Below, in pieces: positions 18,470-27,220 of a DNA stretch of 64,000 bases. A program made the position numbers and the translations under genes. Each line of letters starts with the position of its first letter. Position 1 is the first letter of the stretch. Below the pieces are notes generated by a model, which saw nothing but the letters and a program-made list of their open reading frames with translations, did no database searches and was not told where the DNA came from. This DNA comes from Bacteriovoracaceae bacterium (GTDB taxonomy: Bacteria > Bdellovibrionota > Bacteriovoracia > Bacteriovoracales > Bacteriovoracaceae), in the NCBI GenBank assembly GCA_013141065.1, contig JABFRR010000008.1, positions 563,464 to 627,463 on the forward strand, given 5' to 3'.

Positions 18470-19639
18470 TTGGAATTCGAGAACCTAAATCGATTTGATG
18501 AAGATAATAAATGGGAATTAATTCTCAAGGGATTAATTCATACGGTAAAGCATAATTCTAATTTTGAGAACGATGAGAAGATATTAAATATTTTCGAAAG
18601 TTTGGATTTGGATTTTAGAGAAAAAAAAGCCATTCAACTTTATGGAGAGTTGTGGAAAGTAGCTTACCGACAAGGGAAAATTCAACTGTCAAAAGAGTAT
18701 GCTAATTTCTTTATCAATTATCTTTTAGAATATAAAAGAATTCCACAATTAGTGTTGTTACAACATGAATTAAAAAAAACTGGATTTAAAAAAAGCTATG
18801 AAAGGGCTTCCAATTTTGAAGAATTGGTTGGAAAAAGAGAACTAAAAGAAAGTACAGCAGAATACTATCCAAATCTACATCCTGAATTATTTAGATATTC
18901 TAAAGAAAAACTAAAAAAGTATTTAACCGAAGTGGAAGAGTGGGACAGTGAAGACTGGAAGCTTTGTTATGAATTTGTCGTTAGATTTTATTTTGATTCT
19001 GACATCTTTTTAAAACTTCACCAGCAAGCTAAAGTTCTTAATAAGAGTCATCATTTCAAGACACTACAGGTTTTATTAAAAGAGAAAAATATTATAATTC
19101 AAAATGATGTTGAAACAAGCAAGAAGAAGCCGAACGATGGTACGGATAATACGATGTTGGATTATGATCAAATGGCATTGGGATTAATCTCAGGTGTTGC
19201 TCGACCAGATGTTTATGAACAAAAACGAATAATAGTTTTTATAAATCAAATGAATGATGAAGAAATTATTAGTCGTGGTAAAGACATGTCAATTGCTTTT
19301 AATTTTTTAGGTATGGACTTGGTTGTCGCACAACTCTGTAGAAGAATAGCACCACTCGTAAGTGATCTAAAAGAACAAATCTCTCTTTATTTTATTCTGG
19401 CAGAGTCATTATTAAACAGTAGAGAGTATTATGAAGTGGTTGAGCTTTGTAATGAATTAATTTCCGGAAAACCTCTCAATAATGACGAATTACTTGCATT
19501 TGAGTACCTATTGGCAGAAAGTTACTTTTTTTTAGGAAAAACTGATAGGGCCAAGGGAATATTTAAAAGATTAATGAAAAAAAATCCAAATTATCGAATG
19601 ATAGCAATGAGGATCAAAGCTCTTGAAAGTTCTAAATAA
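18470..19639 (+). CDS. TPR-like cytoplasmic protein of unknown function
   Basis: The 389-aa protein has no signal peptide. Its N-terminal two thirds is helical without a motif I recognise; the C-terminal part has TPR-like repeats (SLYFILAESLLNSREYYEVVELCNEL, YLLAESYFFLGKTDRAKGIFKRL). The TTG start is supported by AGAGAGGA about 5 bases upstream. Its last 17 bases overlap the TTG start of the TamB-like gene, so the two are probably co-translated. A link to outer-membrane assembly is inferred from this neighbourhood only. Confidence 0.6.
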   Translation: MEFENLNRFDEDNKWELILKGLIHTVKHNSNFENDEKILNIFESLDLDFREKKAIQLYGELWKVAYRQGKIQLSKEYANFFINYLLEYKRIPQLVLLQHELKKTGFKKSYERASNFEELVGKRELKESTAEYYPNLHPELFRYSKEKLKKYLTEVEEWDSEDWKLCYEFVVRFYFDSDIFLKLHQQAKVLNKSHHFKTLQVLLKEKNIIIQNDVETSKKKPNDGTDNTMLDYDQMALGLISGVARPDVYEQKRIIVFINQMNDEEIISRGKDMSIAFNFLGMDLVVAQLCRRIAPLVSDLKEQISLYFILAESLLNSREYYEVVELCNELISGKPLNNDELLAFEYLLAESYFFLGKTDRAKGIFKRLMKKNPNYRMIAMRIKALESSK

Positions 19640-22600
19640 GATTATACTTATATTTATTTTTATCTCCATGCTTACATTGTTTGGTGCTTGGAAATTTATT
19701 CATTCAAGAAAGTTTTCAGATCAAGCCTCACAGAAAGTTTCTCAGTTTCTTACCAAAAAGATGGGAACAAATTTAAACTTTAAAGGTGTTGAATTTAGTT
19801 TGTTTCCTTTGTCGACAACGTTTAAAGATGTCACGATTTTAAAAAAATCCGGTGAAGATTTTGAAGTAGGCATTGTACTTAAAGAGTTAATTGTAACTTT
19901 TACATATTCTAGTTTTATTGCCAGTGAGTTAGAAATTGACAAGGTGACTTTATCAAATGGAAATATTAATTTAAAAATTAAAGAAAGTGACACACCAGAC
20001 CCTGTATTAAGAGATATCAGTATCGTTGATATTTTCAAAAAATATAATGAACTCTTATCAACCTCTCCGGTAAAGCTCAATCTTGTTTCAATAGAAAATG
20101 TTAATCTAGTAGTTAATGAATGGAGCTTTAAAGCTAATCAGCTTTTGTTTTCTCCTCAAAAGCTAAGAGCGAGAATTAAAATTGATTTAGAGAATATTAT
20201 TTACAATCATAAAAATGAAAATTATCCCAAAAATCTTGCAGATAGATTGAAGGCTCTAGCAATCCTCGAAAAAGAAGCTGTCCTGGTCGAAAGTTTTCAC
20301 TTTGTTCGGAATGTGAATTCAGTGACTTTAAGCGGACGTTTATTTAATAAGGGGCAATTTCTTAATAGTGAAATTAAGGGTGAACTCATTATCACGCCTG
20401 AGAGCATTAGCTCAGAATTGCCTTTACTAGGAGCTGAGTTTAAAGAAATTAGAGGGAATGTAAACGGATCATTTGATTTAAAAGGAATAATCGATGACCC
20501 GAATATTGAGTTACGCTTTGATGCCAAAGATGTTCAAACAAGATGGGTAAAGTTAAAAAATGTAAATGCGATTGTTTTTAAAAAGAATAAAAAAATAGGG
20601 CTAGCTAAACTCGAAGGAAGAAATGGTTTAGAAGAGTATTCATTATTAAAGTCAGAGATCTTTTTTGATCTATTAGATGGCAAATTCACTGATTTTAATT
20701 TTCAGTTAAAAGTCAAAAATGCTTTCACCAACACTTTTCTTTTCACAATTCAAGATACCTTAAAAACGTTTAAAGGCTATTTGAGTGGTGTAATTAAGAT
20801 TTCACTATTTTCTGAAAAAGCTATCTTTTCAATAAAAGAAAAATTATTGGTAAGTGACTTTCGACTAACTTCCAGTGATGAAAAATCAAATATTTTAAAA
20901 AATCAAGGGTTTTACCTTGAGAACACCGCGGTAGTTCTCAATAAAGATTTATCAGTTGATATCAATGCCAATGTTTTAATGGACAACACTTTTTTACAGG
21001 CAAAAGGAAAAATTACTGAAAAGAATATTGATATAAAAGTTTTGGACTCAAGGATTGATCTCAAAGAATTTGGACCGATTGCGGGAATAAATATTACTGG
21101 CAACGGCCCTTTTGATTTAGAAATTAGTGGCCCATCAAGTGACGTTGATTTTAATTTTAATGTGGACTGGAGTAACTTTAGTTTGCTAGATATCAATTTA
21201 GGAAAGATTAAATCTCAGTTTACCTTTAACGTGAATGATCTCAAGCTAGAAATTGACGAGCTAGTTGGCAGCTATAATAAATCAAATTATGAAGCTTCGG
21301 GAGCTCTGGGATTTAATAAAGCCAATGAAGGAATTGATCTAAAGATTAAATTTACTAATGCGTTGTTTTCAGACACTCGAAAAATGATTAATTTAGTTTT
21401 TAAAAATATAAAATTTCCTTTTTATCCTGAGTTCAGTTTCACATCTGCATACACAATAAAGGGTGGGTTTGACGTAAATAAGTTAATGATCGATGGTGAG
21501 ATTATCGGTTCTGATTTCAAAATTGGTCAAGAAGAAGCTGAAAAGATAAATCTAAAATTCAACCTTTCTAAAAGCATATTGAATTTTAAAAAATTAAAAA
21601 TCAATAAGGCACGTGGTGAATTGAATGCGGGGCTTACATTTAATTTGAAAAACAATTATTTAGAATTCATGGGTAGTGCAATTGGCCTTCGAATGAGAGA
21701 TTTTTTTACGTATAGAAATTTAAACTTAGAATATGATGGTGATTTGTTTGTGGACTTCAATGGCAGCGGAACAACAAATGATTTTAGCTCAAGAGTTAAA
21801 TTAAGGCTTACAAACGCTTTCATTGGAAATTTACCAGCAACCTCTTCAAATGCTGTTATTTATTTTAGTACAAATGATGTCATTACCAATGCTAGCTTGC
21901 TGGCAGGAAAAATTAAGCTCGATTCACTGTTAAGTTTTAAAACTGGAATTGCGGCTATCAAGTGTAGTGTTGATACAAACGACTTAAGAGAATTATTCGG
22001 AGTTCTTTCAAGTCACAACGTTAATGATAAAAAGTTATCTGGAAATATTAAGGCACAATTAAACACTCAAGTAAGTACAGGTTCATTGGGAGTAAGGCGG
22101 TTTTATTTAAACGTTGATCAATTCAATTTAAGCAGAGGAGATTTAGCTTTAAAAATTGACCCCAACTATAAAAACATAGAAGTAGAAGATGGTATTGTTA
22201 AAAATTGGGATATTCGATTAAGAGATAATAATGAATATTTCAATGTTAAGGGAACAAATATCTCTAATGGAGTTATTAATATTGATCATAAGTTTGCTCT
22301 GAAGGCGAGCTTGTTTGAAATACTGCACTCACAAGTTGAAAAAGCAAATGGAGTTATTAAAGGTGAAGCAACTGTAGTCCTAGACAAAAAAATTAACGTG
22401 AAAAAATTTAATCTTTCTGGGGTCAATCATGCCTTTAAAATAAAAAGTCTTCCAGGGTTTTTTACAAACTTTGATTATAATATAATTAATAAATCAGGTT
22501 CGTATGAAATACAGAAAATGAATGGTCGTTACGGAGAGGGTGATTTTAAAATTGGTGGAAAGGTAGTTTTGGATGATTTATACCCATCAATGAATTTAAA

Positions 22601-23654
22601 TTACTCAATAGAGAAATCAACAATTCCTCTTTTTAAACGATCAAGTGTTTTGATTAATAGTATAGGCACATTAACGGGAACAAATCTGCCATACAAGTTA
22701 AATGGAAGAGTCTCTTTTATGTATGGAGAAATTTTAGATGACCCTGCAGAATTGATGAAAGAAAACAAAGTGACGATTGATGAATATAAAAAGTACTTAC
22801 CTGAAAATATCTATTCAGGTAATCGAGGATTAATTGATTTAAATATGGCCTTTGATACAATTAACCCAATCCAAATTAAAAACAATATGGTTGAAATGTT
22901 TGCCAAGGCTTCAGGGCAAGCTACAGGTGATCTTTCGTCACCCGAACTTAATATGCGAGCTGAGATTATTCCTTCTCTTTCTAAGTTTAAATTCAAAGGC
23001 CATGATTTTGCTCTCAATCAAGGATTTGTAGAAATTCGTGATAGGGGAAAAAATAGATTGTCTGAAATAAAGTTTAGTGGTGTCTCTAAAATAAATGACT
23101 ATGAAATGAAATTAGATTTGTCTGGTAGTATCTCAAATGTAAACATTGATCTTTCTTCTGAGCCAGCGTTGTCTAAAGAAGATTTACTCTCTTTGTTAAC
23201 CCTGGGAGTTACATCAGATATTTCAAAAAATCTTGAATCTGGTGAAAGGCGATTTGTAACTACTGTCGGTATAGGAAGTTTATTAGTTGATCGGTTAAAA
23301 ATCAATGAAGACTTAAATTCTTCTTTAGGTCTAAAACTCAGTGTTCAGCCCGAATTTAAGCAAGACGAATCAACTTTGATTCAAGGAAAGTCTGCAATGA
23401 GTGATGGATCAACTAGTCGTTTGAAATCTGCTACTAAGGTCAAGGTTAATAAACAAGTAAGTAAGCGTGTAGATGTTTCACTTTCAAGCACCATCGGTGG
23501 ATCACTCGAGCAAAAACAAGAAATGAATATTAATTTAAATATCAATAAGAATTTTTCACTTGAAGGGGTTTACGAAGTAAAGCCAACCGAAGATGAAAAT
23601 ACCAGTAATCCAAATTCATTGGGAGCTGACTTAAAGTGGAGAAAGTCTTTTTGA
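19623..23654 (+). CDS. TamB-like AsmA-family translocation/assembly protein
   Basis: This 1343-aa protein has one N-terminal membrane anchor (IILIFIFISMLTLFGAWKFI) and a long beta-rich periplasmic part; the C-terminus matches the TamB (DUF490) pattern, including FKGHDFALNQGFVEIRDRG and LSSEPALSKEDLLSLLTLG. TamB-type proteins bridge the inner and outer membranes and act with a TamA/BamA barrel or in lipid transport. The TTG start overlaps the preceding TPR gene by 17 bp, and its stop overlaps the next gene, a TamA/BamA-like barrel, which is the classical TamA-TamB pairing in reversed order. The length is within the TamB range. Confidence 0.82.
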   Translation: MKVLNKIILIFIFISMLTLFGAWKFIHSRKFSDQASQKVSQFLTKKMGTNLNFKGVEFSLFPLSTTFKDVTILKKSGEDFEVGIVLKELIVTFTYSSFIASELEIDKVTLSNGNINLKIKESDTPDPVLRDISIVDIFKKYNELLSTSPVKLNLVSIENVNLVVNEWSFKANQLLFSPQKLRARIKIDLENIIYNHKNENYPKNLADRLKALAILEKEAVLVESFHFVRNVNSVTLSGRLFNKGQFLNSEIKGELIITPESISSELPLLGAEFKEIRGNVNGSFDLKGIIDDPNIELRFDAKDVQTRWVKLKNVNAIVFKKNKKIGLAKLEGRNGLEEYSLLKSEIFFDLLDGKFTDFNFQLKVKNAFTNTFLFTIQDTLKTFKGYLSGVIKISLFSEKAIFSIKEKLLVSDFRLTSSDEKSNILKNQGFYLENTAVVLNKDLSVDINANVLMDNTFLQAKGKITEKNIDIKVLDSRIDLKEFGPIAGINITGNGPFDLEISGPSSDVDFNFNVDWSNFSLLDINLGKIKSQFTFNVNDLKLEIDELVGSYNKSNYEASGALGFNKANEGIDLKIKFTNALFSDTRKMINLVFKNIKFPFYPEFSFTSAYTIKGGFDVNKLMIDGEIIGSDFKIGQEEAEKINLKFNLSKSILNFKKLKINKARGELNAGLTFNLKNNYLEFMGSAIGLRMRDFFTYRNLNLEYDGDLFVDFNGSGTTNDFSSRVKLRLTNAFIGNLPATSSNAVIYFSTNDVITNASLLAGKIKLDSLLSFKTGIAAIKCSVDTNDLRELFGVLSSHNVNDKKLSGNIKAQLNTQVSTGSLGVRRFYLNVDQFNLSRGDLALKIDPNYKNIEVEDGIVKNWDIRLRDNNEYFNVKGTNISNGVINIDHKFALKASLFEILHSQVEKANGVIKGEATVVLDKKINVKKFNLSGVNHAFKIKSLPGFFTNFDYNIINKSGSYEIQKMNGRYGEGDFKIGGKVVLDDLYPSMNLNYSIEKSTIPLFKRSSVLINSIGTLTGTNLPYKLNGRVSFMYGEILDDPAELMKENKVTIDEYKKYLPENIYSGNRGLIDLNMAFDTINPIQIKNNMVEMFAKASGQATGDLSSPELNMRAEIIPSLSKFKFKGHDFALNQGFVEIRDRGKNRLSEIKFSGVSKINDYEMKLDLSGSISNVNIDLSSEPALSKEDLLSLLTLGVTSDISKNLESGERRFVTTVGIGSLLVDRLKINEDLNSSLGLKLSVQPEFKQDESTLIQGKSAMSDGSTSRLKSATKVKVNKQVSKRVDVSLSSTIGGSLEQKQEMNINLNINKNFSLEGVYEVKPTEDENTSNPNSLGADLKWRKSF

Positions 23655-24223
23655 AAATATTGTTAAGCCTATTCTTAACATTCTTTTTTATTTCAGCGGC
23701 ACTTGGTGCTGATGTCATAATTCCCAAGGGAGCATTACTTAAAGAGATTGTTTGGGATTCCAGTTTGATTAAAAAGCGATACAATGGCCATTTTCGAGAT
23801 TTGATGAATCGGCCATTTGATTCACTGACTTTTAAAATTCAGTCCGACTTACTTGCGAAAGAATTATTTACAAGTGGATTTTTCAACTCAACTGTTAAGA
23901 ATGATATAAAGGTTGAAGGGCAGGACGTTATTGTCAAGATGACTCTAGACTTCAAAAACCGAGTCAATTTTGAATTTAGAGGAAACACCATTTTTTCGCA
24001 TCAAGAGTTAAGAACAAAGTTAACTGAAAAAATTAAAAACGAATTTGGTAAGGCAGATATTAATAGTTTCACAGGATTCATTCAAAAGGTTTATGAAGAT
24101 GCAGGCTTTTATAATTCGAAAGTTACATTCTATCAACAAGACGGTCTTGATCTTGATCGCAATAAAATTAATAATTATTTCTTTTTAATTGAAGAAGGAA
24201 AAAACTCAAATTTCATAATTTAA
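23651..24223 (+). CDS. TamA/BamA-like outer-membrane protein, N-terminal fragment
   Basis: This piece has a signal peptide (MKILLSLFLTFFFISAALGA) and POTRA-like domains (for example NRVNFEFRGNTIFSHQELRTKL). The track starts at GTG 23636; I prefer the TTG at 23651, which overlaps the TamB stop (TTGA), sits behind a GGAG and gives an ideal signal peptide. The frame stops at TAA 24221, but after that stop the same frame reads on as POTRA-like sequence (FSEEISFKKEEVEEVFY). The rest of the gene is in the 24375-26099 frame after two single-base shifts. As read, this would be a truncated product of about 190 aa. Confidence 0.7.
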   Translation: MKILLSLFLTFFFISAALGADVIIPKGALLKEIVWDSSLIKKRYNGHFRDLMNRPFDSLTFKIQSDLLAKELFTSGFFNSTVKNDIKVEGQDVIVKMTLDFKNRVNFEFRGNTIFSHQELRTKLTEKIKNEFGKADINSFTGFIQKVYEDAGFYNSKVTFYQQDGLDLDRNKINNYFFLIEEGKNSNFII

Positions 24224-24374
24224 TTTTCCGAGGAAATTTCTTTTAAAAAAGAAGAGGTCGAAGAAGTCTTTTATAGAGAAGCTTCTGCCTTGGCGAGTGG
24301 TAAGATTTTTTCGATCCACTCTATTTTGAAGAATTTACAAATATTTTAAAAAAGAATATCTAAGTCGTGGTTTC

Positions 24375-26099
24375 GTGTTTGTTGAGGTGTCAAAACCTAG
24401 GGTTGTAATTAATGAAGAGGATAAGTCTGTAAGTGTTGAATATGGCATCGCTGAAAAACAACAAGTCATTTTAAAAAACATTAAACTCTCAAAAATTAAT
24501 TCTGAGTTACAAAGTGGTGCTAAAAGTATTCTTACCAATCAAGAAGGTAAGCCGATAAACATTGTTGAGTTAGAAAATGATCTCAGAAAATTAATTACTC
24601 ATTTCCAAAATGAAGGTTATTACTTTGCATCGATTACAAACTTAAATTCTAACACTTTAATTAATTATGATAAATCTTTTGCATTTGTAGATTTAAATCC
24701 AGAAATCACACTCGATAAAAAAGTTTGTTTCAACGAGTTTGTAATTAACGGGAACGTTGAAACCAATACCGCTGTAATAGCTAGAGAAATTGACCTAGTT
24801 TCTGGTGAGTTAATTACACCAGTTAAAATAGAAACTATTAGGCAGCGTCTTTCAGGTTTAAATTTATTTTCCTCTCTTCGTATTACTCCTTATATGATTT
24901 ATGAAGCTGAAAGCAATGAATGCCCTAAAACGAATCTCATAGTACAAGTAAAAGAAAAAGACTTTGGGCTCGTTGAAATCGCGCCAGGGTTTAGAACTGA
25001 TCTAGGAGCTAAGCTTTCTACAGGAATAATCTACAACAACTTAAACGGTATGAACCGCTCTGCATCTTTGCGACTCCAAGGCAATAGACGAGTCAATCTT
25101 GATGGCTTTGATAGCCGACGAAAAGAAGAAAATAAAGACTTGATTGAGTATTCAGTTAAAGCGTCTTTTGTAGAGCCTTATCTTTTTCATGATATTTTAA
25201 AGACTCAAGTGGAATTTGAGCTTTCTTCCTCTTTTCAGCGCATAAGGTTTACTAAGTTTGATGCCGATATTTTTCGACTCTCACCTCAATTTTCAAAAAC
25301 GTTTACCAAATGGCTCTCAACATCAGTGCGCTATCAATTCGAGCGCATCATTCAGTTTGATGCAACAGAACTAAAGGATAATGATAATTTTTCAATTGGC
25401 GGTATTACGCCTTCGCTCACCTTTGATTTTCGCGATGATATTATTAATCCTAAAAAGGGAGCTTTTTTTAATCTTTCATCCGAGTGGGCCAATTCAAACT
25501 TTGGTTCGATGAAGTTAGATGATCTTGAAGTGAATTTTGTTAAAGTCATCAGTAGAAATAGATTTTATTATCCGATAGGAAATTTTGTTGTGGCCCTTTC
25601 AATTGCTGGTGGCTATCAAAAAAACTTTGCCAATAAAATTCTCATGGACAGCTCCGGCAATCCAGTATTGCACACAGAGGGTTACGATAAGGGAAAACCT
25701 AAAACTAAAGGATATATTCCAAGTATTAAGGTTTTTAGGCTAGATGGTTATGATGAAATTCGTGGTTATGATGATGGGGAAATTAATCGCCTAATGGATG
25801 GAACTCCAGTCGGCGAAGTTATTGTCCAAAATGAAGCTTATTTTACCGCAATTAAATTTGAACCCCGCTACAGCCTGACAGATAATTTAAAGCTAGGTGT
25901 CTTTTTTGATGCGGGACGAGTCTTTGTTAGCGACTTCAGGCCCTTTAAGCTACGTAGCTCCCTGGGGGCTGGAATCAAGTACGTCACCCCTGTCGGATCC
26001 CTGGACTTTGATTATGGGGTTAAGTTGCAACGCAAGACAAACACAGGTGGAGTTCGGGACTCCATGGGCCGCTTCCACCTTTCAATCGGTTTCTTTTAA
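24375..26099 (+). CDS. TamA/BamA-like outer-membrane protein, barrel-containing fragment
   Basis: This 574-residue frame holds the remaining POTRA repeats and a C-terminal 16-strand-type barrel ending in aromatic residue Phe (FHLSIGFF), as expected for the Omp85 superfamily. Motifs include VRYQFERI, TPSLTFDFRDDIINPKKGAFF and the FRLDGYDEIRGYDDGEI stretch that corresponds to the conserved VRGY/F loop. It has no start signal of its own; the first codon in the track is just inside the frame. It is the continuation of the upstream fragment, separated by one stop and two homopolymer frameshifts between 24221 and 24357. Without a functional N-terminus it would not be exported. Confidence 0.75.
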   Translation: MFVEVSKPRVVINEEDKSVSVEYGIAEKQQVILKNIKLSKINSELQSGAKSILTNQEGKPINIVELENDLRKLITHFQNEGYYFASITNLNSNTLINYDKSFAFVDLNPEITLDKKVCFNEFVINGNVETNTAVIAREIDLVSGELITPVKIETIRQRLSGLNLFSSLRITPYMIYEAESNECPKTNLIVQVKEKDFGLVEIAPGFRTDLGAKLSTGIIYNNLNGMNRSASLRLQGNRRVNLDGFDSRRKEENKDLIEYSVKASFVEPYLFHDILKTQVEFELSSSFQRIRFTKFDADIFRLSPQFSKTFTKWLSTSVRYQFERIIQFDATELKDNDNFSIGGITPSLTFDFRDDIINPKKGAFFNLSSEWANSNFGSMKLDDLEVNFVKVISRNRFYYPIGNFVVALSIAGGYQKNFANKILMDSSGNPVLHTEGYDKGKPKTKGYIPSIKVFRLDGYDEIRGYDDGEINRLMDGTPVGEVIVQNEAYFTAIKFEPRYSLTDNLKLGVFFDAGRVFVSDFRPFKLRSSLGAGIKYVTPVGSLDFDYGVKLQRKTNTGGVRDSMGRFHLSIGFF

Positions 26100-26150
26100 A
26101 TTTAACGCAATTATGACAAGTATCTTTTCAGATTCTTCGCCAAGAATTGC

Positions 26151-26180
26151 TTGACGGAGGGCCATAAAACTCGCTATAAG
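26151..26180 (+). promoter_or_regulatory. Candidate sigma-70 promoter for rplM-rpsI
   Basis: TTGACG and TATAAG are 18 bp apart, the best -35/-10 pair I saw in the window, placed about 100 bp before rplM with a structured leader between. The rplM-rpsI pair is normally highly expressed, which fits. Confidence 0.6.
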
Positions 26181-26223
26181 GGACAACACTTGCATTTTTC
26201 TGCAATTTATATTTGAATTAATA

Positions 26224-26258
26224 CTTCGTGATTTTCGATTTCGAAAATTTGTACGAAG
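26224..26258 (+). promoter_or_regulatory. Two-tier hairpin in the rplM leader, possible ribosomal-protein autoregulation site
   Basis: An outer stem (CTTCGT / ACGAAG) encloses an inner 7-bp stem (ATTTTCG / CGAAAAT) with a 4-nt loop. It lies about 25 bases before the rplM ATG and 11 bases before the SD AAGGA. L13 and other ribosomal operons in several bacteria are controlled by leader structures; whether this one binds L13 or S9 is unknown. Confidence 0.4.
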
Positions 26259-26282
26259 GGATCTTTTTAAGGAAAAGCGTTT

Positions 26283-26723
26283 ATGTATACTCAAAAATCG
26301 TTCGTATTAAAGCCAGCTGAAGCAGACAAAAAATGGTTTGTGGTCGATGCTCAAGACCAAATCGTAGGAAGATTAGCGACTCAAATCGCAGATATCCTAA
26401 GAGGAAAATTGAACCCAAAATTCACTTACAATACAGATTCTGGTGACTACGTAGTAGTAATCAATGCTGATAAAGTTAAGTTCACAGGAAACAAGTGGGA
26501 GCAAAAAGATTATTTTTGGCACACAAATTTCACTGGTGGGATCAAGAAAAGAACTGCTAAGGAGCAATTAGAGAAACACCCAGAACTAATCGTTCTTGAG
26601 GCTGTAAAAGGTATGCTTCCAAAAAATACACTTGGAAGAAAGCAATTAACTAAGCTTAAAGTTTTCGCTGGTACCACTCATGATCATGCTGCTCAGAACC
26701 CAGTTGAATATAAATTAAAATAA
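26283..26723 (+). CDS. rplM: 50S ribosomal protein L13
   Basis: L13 is an early-assembling protein of the large subunit. The 146-aa product shows KKWFVVDAQDQIVGRLATQIA, GDYVVVINADKVKFTGNK and the C-terminal GMLPKNTLGRKQLTKLKVFAG signature. Codon use is visibly biased towards a restricted set, as expected for a highly expressed gene. It is followed after 15 bp by rpsI, the normal pairing. Confidence 0.97.
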   Translation: MYTQKSFVLKPAEADKKWFVVDAQDQIVGRLATQIADILRGKLNPKFTYNTDSGDYVVVINADKVKFTGNKWEQKDYFWHTNFTGGIKKRTAKEQLEKHPELIVLEAVKGMLPKNTLGRKQLTKLKVFAGTTHDHAAQNPVEYKLK

Positions 26724-26738
26724 TAAAAGGATCATATC

Positions 26739-27143
26739 ATGGCTGCAAAAGGTAAAACATACGACACTCACGCAATTGGAAGAAGAAAAACTGCTGTTGC
26801 AAGAGTTTACATGGCCGCTGGGTCAGGAAAAATTACTATCAACAAAAGAGATCTTAAAAATTTCTTCAAACAAGAAACTAACCTTTATGTTGTTAATCAA
26901 CCTCTAAACCTAGTTAAGCTTGCAGAAAAATTTGACTTCGTAATCAATGTTGCTGGTGGTGGAATTTCTGGACAAGCTGGAGCAATCAGACTTGGAATAG
27001 CTAGAGCATTAATTAAAGTACAACCAGCTCTTCGCCCTGAATTAAAAGCAGCAGGATTCTTAACTAGAGATCCAAGAGCTGTTGAAAGAAAGAAAGCAGG
27101 TCGTTCTGGTGCAAGAAAAAGATACCAGTTCTCAAAAAGATAA
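26739..27143 (+). CDS. rpsI: 30S ribosomal protein S9
   Basis: S9 sits in the small-subunit head with its C-terminal tail reaching the P-site tRNA. The 134-aa product shows AIGRRKTAVARVYM, GGGISGQAGAIRLGIARAL and the basic tail KKAGRSGARKRYQFSKR ending in the conserved SKR. It follows rplM in the same unit and is followed by a strong terminator. Confidence 0.97.
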   Translation: MAAKGKTYDTHAIGRRKTAVARVYMAAGSGKITINKRDLKNFFKQETNLYVVNQPLNLVKLAEKFDFVINVAGGGISGQAGAIRLGIARALIKVQPALRPELKAAGFLTRDPRAVERKKAGRSGARKRYQFSKR

Positions 27144-27170
27144 TACTGTCTACATTTTGTATCTATATGG

Positions 27171-27196
27171 AAGCCCACAGAAATGTGGGCTTTTTT
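27171..27196 (+). terminator. Rho-independent terminator after rpsI
   Basis: AAGCCCACA and TGTGGGCTT form a 9-bp stem with a GAAA tetraloop, followed by TTTT. It closes the rplM-rpsI unit before the UvrA-like gene. Confidence 0.92.
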
Positions 27197-27220
27197 GTTA
27201 TAGTGGCTTAATATCCAAAA

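Noticed and set aside
24224-24374. Separate small gene between the two TamA-like frames
   Set aside because: The segment reads as continuous POTRA-type sequence after two one-base corrections and has no start of its own.
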